From the NCBI RefSeq assembly GCF_902806695.1, contig NZ_CADCXN010000001.1:124001-188000 (forward strand): a stretch of DNA of 64,000 nucleotides, written 5' to 3'. This document shows, piece by piece, positions 8,137 to 17,234 of this stretch. This stretch comes from Candidatus Methylobacter favarea (GTDB taxonomy: Bacteria > Pseudomonadota > Gammaproteobacteria > Methylococcales > Methylomonadaceae). Made by a program: the position numbers and the translations under genes. The notes under the pieces were generated by a model. That model saw nothing but the letters and a program-made list of their open reading frames with translations, was not told the DNA's origin and did not search any database. Positions within the stretch are counted from its first letter, which is position 1; the number at the start of each line of letters is the position of its first letter.

Positions 8137-9771
8137 CTAATTCTGAGATGAAATAACAGAGCGCAGAGCGGGGTTTTCAAGCAGTATTCGGGAAGGCAGC
8201 AAGGCTATGTTTTGGCTTTTATAAGGATAATGATAACTAATTACTGATGCTGGCAAGGGCTGTGCATCCTTATAGGTGACAATAATATAACCTGTCTTGT
8301 GATGCCCGGCCCAGTTGTACAGCTCATCAAAATTCGACAATACGGCAATGGGTCGTCCAAGTCGTCCCATAAAATGGTATTGGCCATAATATTTATTTCC
8401 GTAATAGGAAATATCCCTGTTTTTATTCATTAAAGCGGCAATTTTGCGGCCAGGATTCTTCGTATCATACCGCTCGGCTTCAATTTCAAAAAAACCGCAG
8501 GAAAGCACTATGAACGCCGTTACTGAAGTAAGGCAGACAGCTAAAACCGAATCCTGTGCCGTATTGGCCCTGATCGCTGCGAATGCAAGCGAAACAACCA
8601 GCAGCACACTACCCCAAACAGGCGAAAGGACTGACAGTTCAGTCCGCCAGTGATAATAATTATTTAATCCGGGCAGTAATGCTAAAACTATTCCCAACAA
8701 GCTAAAAACCAGAACGCCGATTATATGGGCTCGTTTCCAGCCGTCTGGAGCGCTTGCTTCATCGACGGACCGCGCCAACAGTAAAGCCAGGGCGGGCATC
8801 AATGGTAACAAATAATGGATGCGCTTTCCGCTTACCAGCGAAAAAGCAATAAAAACAGGCAAAAGCCAAGCCAGGCAAAAACGGATACCGGGCTCCTGAA
8901 CATTCAGTTTTACTAATCCGCTCCATATCGGCTTGAAGAGCAGCCACGGCAGCAATAGCAGCGGCAAGATTTCAAGATACCACCACCAGGGCAGTTGGTG
9001 GGCAAAGGACTTGACCAGACGGCCGCTGGTCTGTCCCAGAAAAATTGCCTGTCTGTAAACTTCCCCGCCCGCCATTCCAGCTGGAATTGCCCAGCTTAAG
9101 GCGATTACCGAGCCGATTAAAACAGCTGATACAAGTCCGGCATACCACTGCCTCCAGCGAAAATTGGCAGCTTGCCGTCCGCGCCACCACGGAGCAAGCA
9201 GAGCGACCGGCAGCAGATGCAGCAAGATCACGGGGCCTTTGCTAAGAACGCCGCCTCCTATGGCGACTCCTAATAATGCCCAGTGCCTGAATGCCACTCC
9301 TGAAGATGCCAATTTTACCAGGCTATAGATACCCAGCAATACAAAAAAGGCCAGCATCATATCGAACATGGTTAATGTGCTGTAAACGATCCAGATAAAA
9401 ACCCCCAGCAGGATCAGCGGCGTAAGTTCTTCGACTCGTTTGCGCTCCGGCCACAAGGCACGCGCTACTGCGGACGATAAAAACAAGGTTGCCAAAGAAA
9501 AAAGAGGCGCAATAAGACGCAACGACCAATCATTGACGCCAAACAGCCGCCAGCCTGCCTGCATTAGCCAGAATAATAAAGGCGGCTTGTGACTGTATGG
9601 CTCCCCGTTTAAATAGGGTACGAGAAAATCCTCCCGGACCCACATTTCCCAGGCGACTGCCGCATACCGGGTTTCATCGATAGGAAATAAAGGCCGGGTA
9701 GAGAGGCTGACGGCAATCAATCCTCCCCAAATGAGAAAAATCCAAAGTCTGGCTGGCAGGAGTCGATACAT
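8137..9771 (-). CDS. ArnT-like GT-C glycosyltransferase (GT83)
   Basis: A 544-residue polytopic membrane protein. The first periplasmic loop carries FPIDETRYAAVAWEMW, with the acidic Asp-Glu pair of ArnT/PMT-type GT-C enzymes, and HKPPLLFWLMQAGWRLFG follows. About 12 membrane segments precede a ~140-residue soluble C-terminal domain. Such enzymes move a sugar from an undecaprenyl-phosphate carrier to lipid A or protein on the periplasmic face. It sits downstream of a DPM-like GT2 and a LAB_N protein, which would supply the carrier-linked sugar. Whether the sugar is aminoarabinose or something else is not decidable here. Confidence 0.87.
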   Translation of the reverse strand: MYRLLPARLWIFLIWGGLIAVSLSTRPLFPIDETRYAAVAWEMWVREDFLVPYLNGEPYSHKPPLLFWLMQAGWRLFGVNDWSLRLIAPLFSLATLFLSSAVARALWPERKRVEELTPLILLGVFIWIVYSTLTMFDMMLAFFVLLGIYSLVKLASSGVAFRHWALLGVAIGGGVLSKGPVILLHLLPVALLAPWWRGRQAANFRWRQWYAGLVSAVLIGSVIALSWAIPAGMAGGEVYRQAIFLGQTSGRLVKSFAHQLPWWWYLEILPLLLLPWLLFKPIWSGLVKLNVQEPGIRFCLAWLLPVFIAFSLVSGKRIHYLLPLMPALALLLARSVDEASAPDGWKRAHIIGVLVFSLLGIVLALLPGLNNYYHWRTELSVLSPVWGSVLLVVSLAFAAIRANTAQDSVLAVCLTSVTAFIVLSCGFFEIEAERYDTKNPGRKIAALMNKNRDISYYGNKYYGQYHFMGRLGRPIAVLSNFDELYNWAGHHKTGYIIVTYKDAQPLPASVISYHYPYKSQNIALLPSRILLENPALRSVISSQN

Positions 9772-9788
9772 GGAATATTTTGAGCGCG

Positions 9789-10073
9789 TTATTGAGCTTT
9801 CAGGTTTTTGTACTCGTGAATAACAAAATACAGGTTTCGAAAATAAATAAACAGACCGGCAGCTTGTCCCACGATAAAAACCGGATCTTGCCGGTATATG
9901 GCATAAGCCAGGAGCGTAATTCCCCCGGCAATACTGAAATACCAGAAGGCAATGGGAAACACGCTTTTTTTCTCTTTTTCGCTTTTAAGCCATTGCACGA
10001 GAAAGCGCGCCGAAAACAATGCTTGTCCCAAAAAACCTATAGCCAGCCAGATTGTTTCCTTATTCACATTCAA
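9789..10073 (-). CDS. Small LAB_N (lipid-A-disaccharide synthase N-terminal-like) membrane protein
   Basis: A 94-residue protein with about three hydrophobic helices. WLAIGFLGQALFSARFLVQW and SVFPIAFWYFSIAGG are hallmarks of the LAB_N domain, which is found as a stand-alone partner of ArnC/ArnT-type glycosyltransferases. It overlaps the GT2 gene by 14 bp and lies 17 bp from the ArnT-like gene, so the three are one operon. The molecular role is uncertain; a flippase-like or accessory role for the lipid-linked sugar is an inference. Confidence 0.85.
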   Translation of the reverse strand: MNVNKETIWLAIGFLGQALFSARFLVQWLKSEKEKKSVFPIAFWYFSIAGGITLLAYAIYRQDPVFIVGQAAGLFIYFRNLYFVIHEYKNLKAQ

Positions 10074-10791
10074 TTTCCTTTGACATCGCCAGTTTTGCCC
10101 GTTTTTGTAACCAGATTACGCCTAATAAATCAATGATTCCCACCCAAAGCCGATCCAGCGTTCCATAATTTGAACGGCCATGAACTCTGGGACGATGAGT
10201 AACCGGTTCAGAAATAACCCGGCCCCCTGCCCGTAAAATCAATGCGGGCAGGAAACGATGCATATGATCGAAGTAAGGTAACTCAAGAAATTTATCCTTT
10301 AAAAACACCTTTAACCCGCAACCAGTATCGAGCGTATTATCGCCTAACAAGCCAGACCGAACCGTATTGGCTACTTTAGAGGAGAAAAGCCGCCAGGCTG
10401 AGTCATGGCGTTTGTGTCGCCAGCCGGCCACCATAAACAAGTTATTTATAGATTGTCTTTGTTTTTTCAATACATTGTATAATCGGGGAATATCGGCCGG
10501 ATCATTCTGACCATCGCCGTCCAGCGTCGCTATGTAAGGATAGCTTGCAGCCTTTACGCCAGTGTAAATAGCAGCACTTTGCCCGCAGCTTTGTTGATGC
10601 TGAATCACCCTCAGAGTTTTATACAGTTGTTGTGTCTGTTTTAATACTGCCGCTGTGCAGTCATTACTGCCATCATTAACATAAATAATTTCATACTCTT
10701 CCGTTCCGCTCATAGCTGTAACAATCTCGTCAACCAGAGAAATTATATTATCCGCTTCATTATGAACAGGAATAACAATCGAAATTTTCAC
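10060..10791 (-). CDS. GT2 glycosyltransferase, DPM/ArnC-like
   Basis: A GT-A fold enzyme: KISIVIPVHNEADN at the start, YVNDGSNDCT, and the metal site TLDGDGQNDP. It probably makes an undecaprenyl-phosphate sugar on the cytoplasmic side. An upstream ATG at 10818 is possible, but it abuts the T tract of the rpsI terminator and has no ribosome site. A GTG at 10791 follows GGGG at a 5-nt spacing and starts the protein exactly at the family N-terminus (MKISIVIP), so I choose it (243 residues). No C-terminal membrane segments like those of ArnC are evident. Confidence 0.85.
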   Translation of the reverse strand: MKISIVIPVHNEADNIISLVDEIVTAMSGTEEYEIIYVNDGSNDCTAAVLKQTQQLYKTLRVIQHQQSCGQSAAIYTGVKAASYPYIATLDGDGQNDPADIPRLYNVLKKQRQSINNLFMVAGWRHKRHDSAWRLFSSKVANTVRSGLLGDNTLDTGCGLKVFLKDKFLELPYFDHMHRFLPALILRAGGRVISEPVTHRPRVHGRSNYGTLDRLWVGIIDLLGVIWLQKRAKLAMSKEIECE

Positions 10792-10818
10792 AGTTACCCC
10801 AAAGGTTTGAAAACTCAT

Positions 10819-10854
10819 AAAAAAAGGGCTGCATTCGGAGAATACAACCCTTTT
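10819..10854 (-). terminator. Intrinsic terminator of rplM-rpsI
   Basis: On the minus strand, AAAAGGG pairs with CCCTTTT around an imperfect inner stem (ATT/AAT), followed by a run of seven T residues (10825-10819). It lies about 50 bp past the rpsI stop. It ends immediately before the alternative ATG of the next gene, so the GT2 operon needs its own promoter or read-through. Confidence 0.8.
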
Positions 10855-10902
10855 ATTATTTCATTTTGGATAACGCCGGTCACTCCATAATACAATATTA
10901 TT

Positions 10903-11295
10903 TTAACGTTTGGAGTATTGGGGACGTTTTCTGGCTTTGTGCAAACCAACTTTTTTACGCTCTACGATACGAGAGTCTCTGGTAACAAAACCAGCTTTTC
11001 TAAGCGCCGGACGCAGGGCTTCATCATAGGCCATTAATGCCCGCGTCAAACCGTGGCGGATAGCGCCGGCCTGTCCTGAAGGACCACCGCCTTTAACGGT
11101 CACGTTTATATCGAATTTGCTTGCCATGTCAATACATTCAAGCGGCTGAAGAGAAACCATCTGGTCTGTTTTACGGCCAAAATAGTCTTCAATAGTTTGT
11201 TTGTTAATAATGATTTTTCCAGTGCCTGTTGTTGCGTAAACACGTGCTATCGCACATTTACGGCGACCGGTTCCATAATATTGAGCTGCTGCCAT
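10903..11295 (-). CDS. rpsI: 30S ribosomal protein S9
   Basis: A 130-residue protein with the full S9 signature, including [15 protein letters not shown] near the start, [20 protein letters not shown] and the basic C-terminus [11 protein letters not shown] that reaches the ribosomal P site. It is 15 bp downstream of rplM, the usual pair. Confidence 0.98.
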   Translation of the reverse strand: MAAAQYYGTGRRKCAIARVYATTGTGKIIINKQTIEDYFGRKTDQMVSLQPLECIDMASKFDINVTVKGGGPSGQAGAIRHGLTRALMAYDEALRPALRKAGFVTRDSRIVERKKVGLHKARKRPQYSKR

Positions 11296-11310
11296 GGTCT
11301 ATCTACCTGT

Positions 11311-11739
11311 TTATAATTCAAGAACTTTGGGCTGTTGAGCCTGATGATCGTGTTCAGTGCCTGCATACACTTTCAATTTCTTGAACATTGCACGGCCTAA
11401 TGGATTGTTGGGCAACATGCCCTTAACGGCTGTACTAAGAATACGGTCAGGGAAAATTTTTCTTAGTCTGCCAAGGCTAACCGTTTTAAGATTACCGATA
11501 TAGCCGGTATGATGCTGGTACAGTTTATCTTTTTCCTTATTGCCGGTAACGCCTATTTTTTCCGCATTAACTACAATAATGTAATCACCAGTATCTACAT
11601 GCGGCGTATATTCCGGTTTGTGTTTACCGCGAAGACGACGCGCAATCTCGGAAGCAAGACGGCCAAGCGTCTTCCCTTCCGCATCAACTACGTACCAATC
11701 GCGCTTGACTTCTGCTGGTTTTGCACTAAATGTTTTCAT
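11311..11739 (-). CDS. rplM: 50S ribosomal protein L13
   Basis: A 142-residue protein, the standard length. [16 protein letters not shown] and [12 protein letters not shown] are typical of L13. It is the first gene of the rplM-rpsI operon. A good promoter lies upstream (11782-11810), and a short GCTC/GAGC hairpin in the leader could take part in autoregulation, as known for L13 in other bacteria (inference). Confidence 0.98.
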   Translation of the reverse strand: MKTFSAKPAEVKRDWYVVDAEGKTLGRLASEIARRLRGKHKPEYTPHVDTGDYIIVVNAEKIGVTGNKEKDKLYQHHTGYIGNLKTVSLGRLRKIFPDRILSTAVKGMLPNNPLGRAMFKKLKVYAGTEHDHQAQQPKVLEL

Positions 11740-11781
11740 CGTTACTTGGTCTTACTGTTAAGGCTCAATAAAAGAGCTGAA

Positions 11782-11810
11782 ATTCTACTAGGCATTACCA
11801 ATTTTTTCAA
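11782..11810 (-). promoter_or_regulatory. Sigma-70-type promoter of rplM-rpsI
   Basis: On the minus strand, TTGAAA (11810-11805) is separated by exactly 17 bp from TAGAAT (11787-11782). Both boxes are one mismatch from consensus. The predicted start is about 35-40 nt upstream of the rplM ATG. Confidence 0.75.
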
Positions 11811-11872
11811 GCTAATTTACAAATCCAATGCGCAGGCGCCTTGCTTTTTTAGCCCTGAGCATGGCATCCGGC

Positions 11873-13234
11873 TTATAATTTAATATTTAATGAATGTAAT
11901 TTACGATAAAGGTGGGTTCGTTCCATGCCTACAGCAGACGATAATTTGGCAACGCTGCCGCCTGTCCTCTCAAAATGATATTCCAGATAAGCTTTCTCAA
12001 AATGATCCCGGGCATCTTTTAACGGTAAATTAAAAAATTCAGGCACCGATGACGTAGCGATAGCATCGCCTGTAACCGAACCTAATGCCGACTTCACTTC
12101 ATCCAGTTCAATATCTTCTCCGACCCCAAGAATCATAAGCCTCTGCACCAGGTTTTTTAACTCCCTTACATTGCCGCGCCAGCTGTAATTGCGCAGGAAA
12201 TTCTGCGCCGCCATTGAAAATTTTCGAAAAGACAGCTTATCCTGGGTGACAAAATAATCCACATAAAAATTCAGCAGGGCCGGCACATCTTCACTATGCT
12301 CCCTGAGCGGCTGGATTTCCAGGGTCACTTCATTGAGCAAATAATATAAATCCTGACGAAAACGCCCTGATTTAACCTCCTCATCCAATGCTGTTCTGGT
12401 AGAGGCCACTACCCTGACATCAACCCGAACAGTCTCGCTTCCCCCGACGCGCAGAAAAGAACTTGACTGCAGGGCGCTCAGCAATCGTAACTGGGTTTCT
12501 TTATCCATGCCGCCAATTTCGCCGAGGAACAGCGTGCCTTTATTTGCCCGTTCGAGCAAACCGGGATAGATTTTACCGCTTCCTTCCTTGCCAAAAAACT
12601 CTACCGCGGAATTTTCCGGCGCTATACTGCCTACCGCCACGTCAACGAAAGGCCCTTCGCGATGCGCGCTGTTATTATGCAGATAACGTGCAAACAGCTC
12701 CTTGCCGACACCGGCCTCGCCGACAAACAATACCCGCGTATCATGCTGAGCCAAGCGCTTTAATTGATCCTTGGTTCTGGCAACTGAAGCGCTTTTGCCC
12801 ACCGGCTCAATATCAGGAACCAACAGTTGCCTGAGGCCCGCGTTTTCTATTTGCAAATTGCCGGCTTCCAAGGCTCTTTCCACAATCAATAATAATTTTG
12901 CCAACGATAAGGGCTTTTCGAGAAAATCATAAGCGCCAAGCCTGGTTGCCTCAACAGCGGCCTCTACCGACCCATGGCCTGACATCATGATAACGGGACA
13001 CATCATAGTATCCTCTGCAACCCATTCTTTTAGCAGCGTAATGCCATCGGCATCAGGCATCCAGATATCAAGCAGAATTAAATTGGGCGCACCGGTTTTT
13101 TTTAATTCCCGGGCTTCGCCTGCATTCTCCGCCATGGCCACCCGGTATCCTTCATCCTCGAGAATTTCGCTTACCAGGCGGCGAATATCCGGTTCATCAT
13201 CTACGACCAATATACGAGGTGTCTGTGTATTCAT
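11873..13234 (-). CDS. ntrX: NtrX-like response regulator with degenerate AAA+ motifs
   Basis: A 453-residue regulator: receiver domain (acidic DDE near 12-14, phospho-acceptor Asp56, Lys108), AAA+ domain and C-terminal Fis-type HTH (SVAKLSSAVGMERTHLYRKL). Walker A GEAGVGK (172-178) is intact. The GAFTGA loop that contacts sigma-54 is absent; EFFGKEGSGKIYPG stands in its place. Lack of GAFTGA is known for NtrX proteins. In addition the Walker B Asp is Gly238 (TLFLGEI), so ATP hydrolysis is doubtful. It follows the kinase gene by about 20 bp. Confidence 0.9.
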   Translation of the reverse strand: MNTQTPRILVVDDEPDIRRLVSEILEDEGYRVAMAENAGEARELKKTGAPNLILLDIWMPDADGITLLKEWVAEDTMMCPVIMMSGHGSVEAAVEATRLGAYDFLEKPLSLAKLLLIVERALEAGNLQIENAGLRQLLVPDIEPVGKSASVARTKDQLKRLAQHDTRVLFVGEAGVGKELFARYLHNNSAHREGPFVDVAVGSIAPENSAVEFFGKEGSGKIYPGLLERANKGTLFLGEIGGMDKETQLRLLSALQSSSFLRVGGSETVRVDVRVVASTRTALDEEVKSGRFRQDLYYLLNEVTLEIQPLREHSEDVPALLNFYVDYFVTQDKLSFRKFSMAAQNFLRNYSWRGNVRELKNLVQRLMILGVGEDIELDEVKSALGSVTGDAIATSSVPEFFNLPLKDARDHFEKAYLEYHFERTGGSVAKLSSAVGMERTHLYRKLHSLNIKL

Positions 13235-13255
13235 ATTTTTTCGGTATATCCAAGG

Positions 13256-15424
13256 TTAAATGGCGGGAAGCTGAATTATAAAGCCCGCTCCTGTTTTACG
13301 GCTGGTATCGACCCAGATTGCCCCGCCATGCTCTTCAATTATTTTTTTTACAATAGCCAATCCCAGACCTGTTCCCTTGGTCTTGGTAGTCACATAAGGT
13401 TCAAAAATTTGCTCAATCTGCTGTTCCTTGATGCCGGGGCCATCATCATAAAGTGCTATTTCTATAAAATCAGTGCTGTTTTTTTGCACCCTGTGCAAAT
13501 TTATTTCAATTCGGCCTTTGGCATCTATCGCTTCCAGAGCATTTTTTATCATATTATGCAGAACCTGTCTGATATTGACAGGATCTCCATTAATCATCAA
13601 TAAGCCGGTTTCATAATCAGCCTTGAATTCAACCCCAGGCTGGACCGCATAAAGCGCCAATACTTCCTGCACCAAATCAGGCAAATCAATACGCGTGGTC
13701 TGCTTTTTGGAGGGTTTTGCATATTCGGAAAAATCATCCACCATTTCTTTCATTGCTTCAACCTGCTGCACGATAGTCCGGGTTGAACGCTGCAGTATAT
13801 CGGCATATTTTGGCTCCAGCCGGTCCGCCAGCTTATGTTGCAGCCTTTCCGCCGACAGCTTTATAGGCGTTAGCGGATTTTTGATTTCATGAGCCAGTCT
13901 TCGCGCCACCTCACCCCAGGCGGCATTTTTCTGTGCCTGGATCAAATCCGTGACATCGTCAAATACGACAACTGCTCCAACGCGCCCGCCCTCCTGGGAA
14001 AAAAGAGGAGTGCCCCGGCACAATAGTTCCTGGCGGCCGTTCGCGCCTAAAAAAGCCAGTCGCTGCTGCCAGATATCATCCGCTTGCTCCACTAATCGCT
14101 GAATTGATTTTAACGGCTCTGCCAGCTCCGAATAGCCCTGGGCGAGGCCCAGTAAAGTCTGACCGACAAAATGACTGACATGAATGCGAAAAATTCGATA
14201 AGCGGCCTGATTAACTGTGCGAATTGTATAATCGGCATCAAAACTGATTACCCCGGCCGTTAAATTAGCCAGAATCGTTTCCAGATAAGCACGCTGATTT
14301 TCTACCTCAACCCCTGCCATTCTGATCTCATCGCGGGCTCTGGCAATGCGCTGGGTCATTTCATTGAATGACTCCACCAGAAAACCAAGATCATCCTGCG
14401 CAATAACCGGCAACTGTTGATCGTAATGCCCTGAAGCGACTGCCTGCGTGCCTTTGACCAGCTCTTTTACCGGCGCCACAATGTTGCCTATGCTGATAAA
14501 GGCGACCCAGATGGCCGCCAGCAAACTCATTAATAAAACCAGCGACAAAACCAGAGAAAAACTCAATTTTAATGAATCCCGCAGAAAATTCATTTCCTGA
14601 TAACGCACAAAAGCAAACTCCACGGAATCCGCCAGATCGGCAATCCTCACGGGCACGGGATACAAGGCCTGTAAATATTCCGGCTCCTGGCTTTTTACCG
14701 TGACGATCACCTTGATCATTAATTCATCCTCACGCACAGGAGCTAAAGCAACATAGTCCGAATGCTGGCGTAATTGCAGGCGAATATTCTCATCAGGCAA
14801 ACTGGGCAAAATATCGCCAGGATTGCTGCTGCTTGATGCAATAATTCTTCCCTGGCGGGAAAACAGGGTCATTTCAGAGGCTCCAGAAAGGGCGCGCATG
14901 TTTTCCATTTCCAGAGTTGCCAGAGGTTCTGATAATTCTTCCAGTTTAGCGGTCAATTGCCGGGTTTGTCTCAAATGCCAGCGCATTCTTTGATCCAGTG
15001 AAGCCTGACTGAGTTCCAGGGCGTCTTCCATTGCCCTATCCATTTCCACATTGAACCAGCTGTCTATGCCCTGATGCAGAAACTGCATGGAAAAATAAAA
15101 CACAATAGCGGCAGGGGCCAAGGCAAGCAACACAAACAGAGAGACCATGCGGGTGGTTAACTTTGAACCCGCTTCCCGTTTTTTTAATTGCCGCGTCAGG
15201 GAATAAATATTGGCCCCGACCAGCCCCAGCAGCACAACGGAACCCAGGGCATTGATTAAAAGCAGCCATGAATACATCGCACTCAATTCTGAAGATTCCT
15301 GCGTCGCTGAACTCATAAGCTGCAGCGACAGCAAAATCAGACCGAACAGGATTATCACCGACAGACTGACGGGCGGCTTTATTTTTTCAGAGGCCATACA
15401 TACCAGGCGCTGGATAAATACCAT
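13256..15424 (-). CDS. ntrY: NtrY-like sensor histidine kinase
   Basis: A 722-residue membrane kinase. There are several membrane segments in the first ~100 residues, a periplasmic sensor region and another segment near 290-310. HAMP, PAS (YLETILANLTAGVISFD) and HisKA domains follow, with RRLAHEIKNPLTPIKLS and the His near residue 511. The ATPase domain has IKNALEAI, DDGPGI and GTGLGLAIVKK. It phosphorylates the adjacent NtrX. A start at codon 10 (15397, MASEKIKPP) would shorten the overlap with the DUF4390 gene and is equally credible; neither start has a clear ribosome site. Confidence 0.92.
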   Translation of the reverse strand: MVFIQRLVCMASEKIKPPVSLSVIILFGLILLSLQLMSSATQESSELSAMYSWLLLINALGSVVLLGLVGANIYSLTRQLKKREAGSKLTTRMVSLFVLLALAPAAIVFYFSMQFLHQGIDSWFNVEMDRAMEDALELSQASLDQRMRWHLRQTRQLTAKLEELSEPLATLEMENMRALSGASEMTLFSRQGRIIASSSSNPGDILPSLPDENIRLQLRQHSDYVALAPVREDELMIKVIVTVKSQEPEYLQALYPVPVRIADLADSVEFAFVRYQEMNFLRDSLKLSFSLVLSLVLLMSLLAAIWVAFISIGNIVAPVKELVKGTQAVASGHYDQQLPVIAQDDLGFLVESFNEMTQRIARARDEIRMAGVEVENQRAYLETILANLTAGVISFDADYTIRTVNQAAYRIFRIHVSHFVGQTLLGLAQGYSELAEPLKSIQRLVEQADDIWQQRLAFLGANGRQELLCRGTPLFSQEGGRVGAVVVFDDVTDLIQAQKNAAWGEVARRLAHEIKNPLTPIKLSAERLQHKLADRLEPKYADILQRSTRTIVQQVEAMKEMVDDFSEYAKPSKKQTTRIDLPDLVQEVLALYAVQPGVEFKADYETGLLMINGDPVNIRQVLHNMIKNALEAIDAKGRIEINLHRVQKNSTDFIEIALYDDGPGIKEQQIEQIFEPYVTTKTKGTGLGLAIVKKIIEEHGGAIWVDTSRKTGAGFIIQLPAI

Positions 15425-15963
15425 TGAGGATTTGCATAGGCAATCGGGCGCAACGGCAAAGGCAGCGCTTCCCGATCAAGTTTTACTTTCATTTTGGCAA
15501 GATAATCTTTTCCGGAAGCAATTTCAGTCTTATCCATAAGGTAAAAATCGCGTACTGTCGACATAAAATCCAGCGCGGCAGGGAGCGTTGAATAATTAAA
15601 AACCTCGCCTCCGTTCTCATTTCTGACCCTGTACATATTCAGTAAGGCATGATATTGGATGCGATAGCGTATTTTTTTATTAACTATTATCCTGTCCCAG
15701 AGGTAATTACGCTGCTGCTGAACCTTGACCTGCACAGTCCAGAACAGGGGAACGCCATTTTTTAATGCGTCCATTGCTCTGGGACTTAATTGATAATTTA
15801 TATCGGCAGACAAGACATAGCTATCGTCTTGTAAAATAATTTCGGCATTTTCTATTTCAACTGCAAACGGATCGGCATCACATAAAGCTGGCAACAGCCA
15901 TGCAAACAGGCAATAGAAAACAGCCCATAGTAAATGTAATTCAGGCTTTACGGAGGCGCGCAT
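15379..15963 (-). CDS. DUF4390-family exported protein
   Basis: The frame is open back to 16128, but the ATG at 15963 starts a typical signal peptide (MRASVKPELHLLWAVFYCLFAW, cleaved near ALCDA), and gives 194 residues, the usual DUF4390 length. The mature part is beta-rich (EIILQDDSYVLSADINYQLS). The gene lies between rsmB (23-bp overlap) and ntrY, its conserved place in this operon. The function is unknown; it may contribute to periplasmic sensing by NtrY (inference from context). Confidence 0.85.
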   Translation of the reverse strand: MRASVKPELHLLWAVFYCLFAWLLPALCDADPFAVEIENAEIILQDDSYVLSADINYQLSPRAMDALKNGVPLFWTVQVKVQQQRNYLWDRIIVNKKIRYRIQYHALLNMYRVRNENGGEVFNYSTLPAALDFMSTVRDFYLMDKTEIASGKDYLAKMKVKLDREALPLPLRPIAYANPQWYLSSAWYVWPLKK

Positions 15964-17227
15964 AATAAAAGCCGTCCATTGCTGATTCTCCGGTAAGAAT
16001 CTGGCGACCGCAAGGCCTGGCGGTGCCCCATTTTGCATCAATCGGCCATTCGACGGCATTGTCATGCGTTGCCAGGAAAGCCTGTATCTGCTGTTCATTT
16101 TCCCGTTTGAAAACAGAACAGGTCGCATACAACAATACGCCGCCGGCAGCTAGCAGCGGCCAGACAGCGTGCAGAATGTTTTTTTGCAAAACCTGCAGCG
16201 GCTTGATGTCTTCGGCTCTGCGCAATAACTTGATATCGGGATGCCGCCGGATAACGCCTGATGCTGAACAGGGCGCATCCAGTAAAATCCGCTCGAAAGG
16301 TTTTCCATCCCACCACTCTTCAGGCTTTGCCGCATCACCGACTATCAAGCTGGCGTGCAGCTTTAAACGGTGTAAATTTTCCTTGATCCGCTGCATTCTC
16401 GATTCGTCAATATCTACCGCCACCAGTTCTTCCAGGTTGGGTTGACTTTCAAGAATATGCGCCGTTTTGCCGCCCGGCGCAGCGCACACATCCAGTACCC
16501 GATGCCCGGGCTGCACATCCAGCAAAACAGCGGCTAACTGTGCGCCGCTGTCCTGAACTGAAATTAAGCCTTGACCGAAACCCGGCAACAATTCCACGGC
16601 TACCGGTTTATCGAGAATAATTGCCGAAGGACAAAAGCTGACGGATGCCGCCCCTATATTCTGTAATGAAAGTGCGGTTAAATAGTGCACCCGGCTGGTT
16701 TGCGCCAGGTTGACACGCCCTGCCATAGGGGGCTGCCGGTTGTTTTCCAGTAAACACTCAGCCGCCTGCTGCGGCCAATCCTGCTCAATCTGTTCAATAA
16801 GCCAGTCAGGATGACTAACAGCTGCGGACTTGTTTTTATCGGCTTTATTTTCGAGGTTGTCCGCATCTCTAAGATAGGCTCTTAACACAGCATTAATAAG
16901 AGATTTAGCCCAGGGTTTTTGGCGGGCAGCCAGAACTGTCTCGGATACTGCCGCATGAGGCTTGACTCTCATATATTTAAGCTGAAACAAACCTATTAAA
17001 GCCAAGGCTTTAACATCGCTGTCTTTTAGCGGCTTATGCAGGAGCTGATTTAAAATAAAATCCAGGCGGTGATATTGCCTGCAAACGCCATAGCATAATG
17101 CCTGAATAAAAGCCTTGTCCTTGCCTGCTTCAGGATTCCGGAAAGCCTTATCAAGCGCTGCGTTCATGGACTGTCCGTCCTTTAAAACCCTTGTCAATAC
17201 CCTGGCTGCGGTTAATCTCGAATTCAC
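15941..17227 (-). CDS. rsmB: 16S rRNA m5C967 methyltransferase RsmB
   Basis: A 428-residue protein with an N-terminal NusB-like RNA-binding domain (residues 1-135) and a Rossmann methyltransferase domain. The SAM motif is VLDVCAAPGGKTAHIL. Both catalytic cysteines are present, in DAPCSASGVIRRHPDIK and YATCSVFKRENE. It modifies cytosine 967 of 16S rRNA. It lies 7 bp after fmt. Confidence 0.96.
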   Translation of the reverse strand: MNSRLTAARVLTRVLKDGQSMNAALDKAFRNPEAGKDKAFIQALCYGVCRQYHRLDFILNQLLHKPLKDSDVKALALIGLFQLKYMRVKPHAAVSETVLAARQKPWAKSLINAVLRAYLRDADNLENKADKNKSAAVSHPDWLIEQIEQDWPQQAAECLLENNRQPPMAGRVNLAQTSRVHYLTALSLQNIGAASVSFCPSAIILDKPVAVELLPGFGQGLISVQDSGAQLAAVLLDVQPGHRVLDVCAAPGGKTAHILESQPNLEELVAVDIDESRMQRIKENLHRLKLHASLIVGDAAKPEEWWDGKPFERILLDAPCSASGVIRRHPDIKLLRRAEDIKPLQVLQKNILHAVWPLLAAGGVLLYATCSVFKRENEQQIQAFLATHDNAVEWPIDAKWGTARPCGRQILTGESAMDGFYYARLRKA

Positions 17228-17234
17228 TGGGTAT

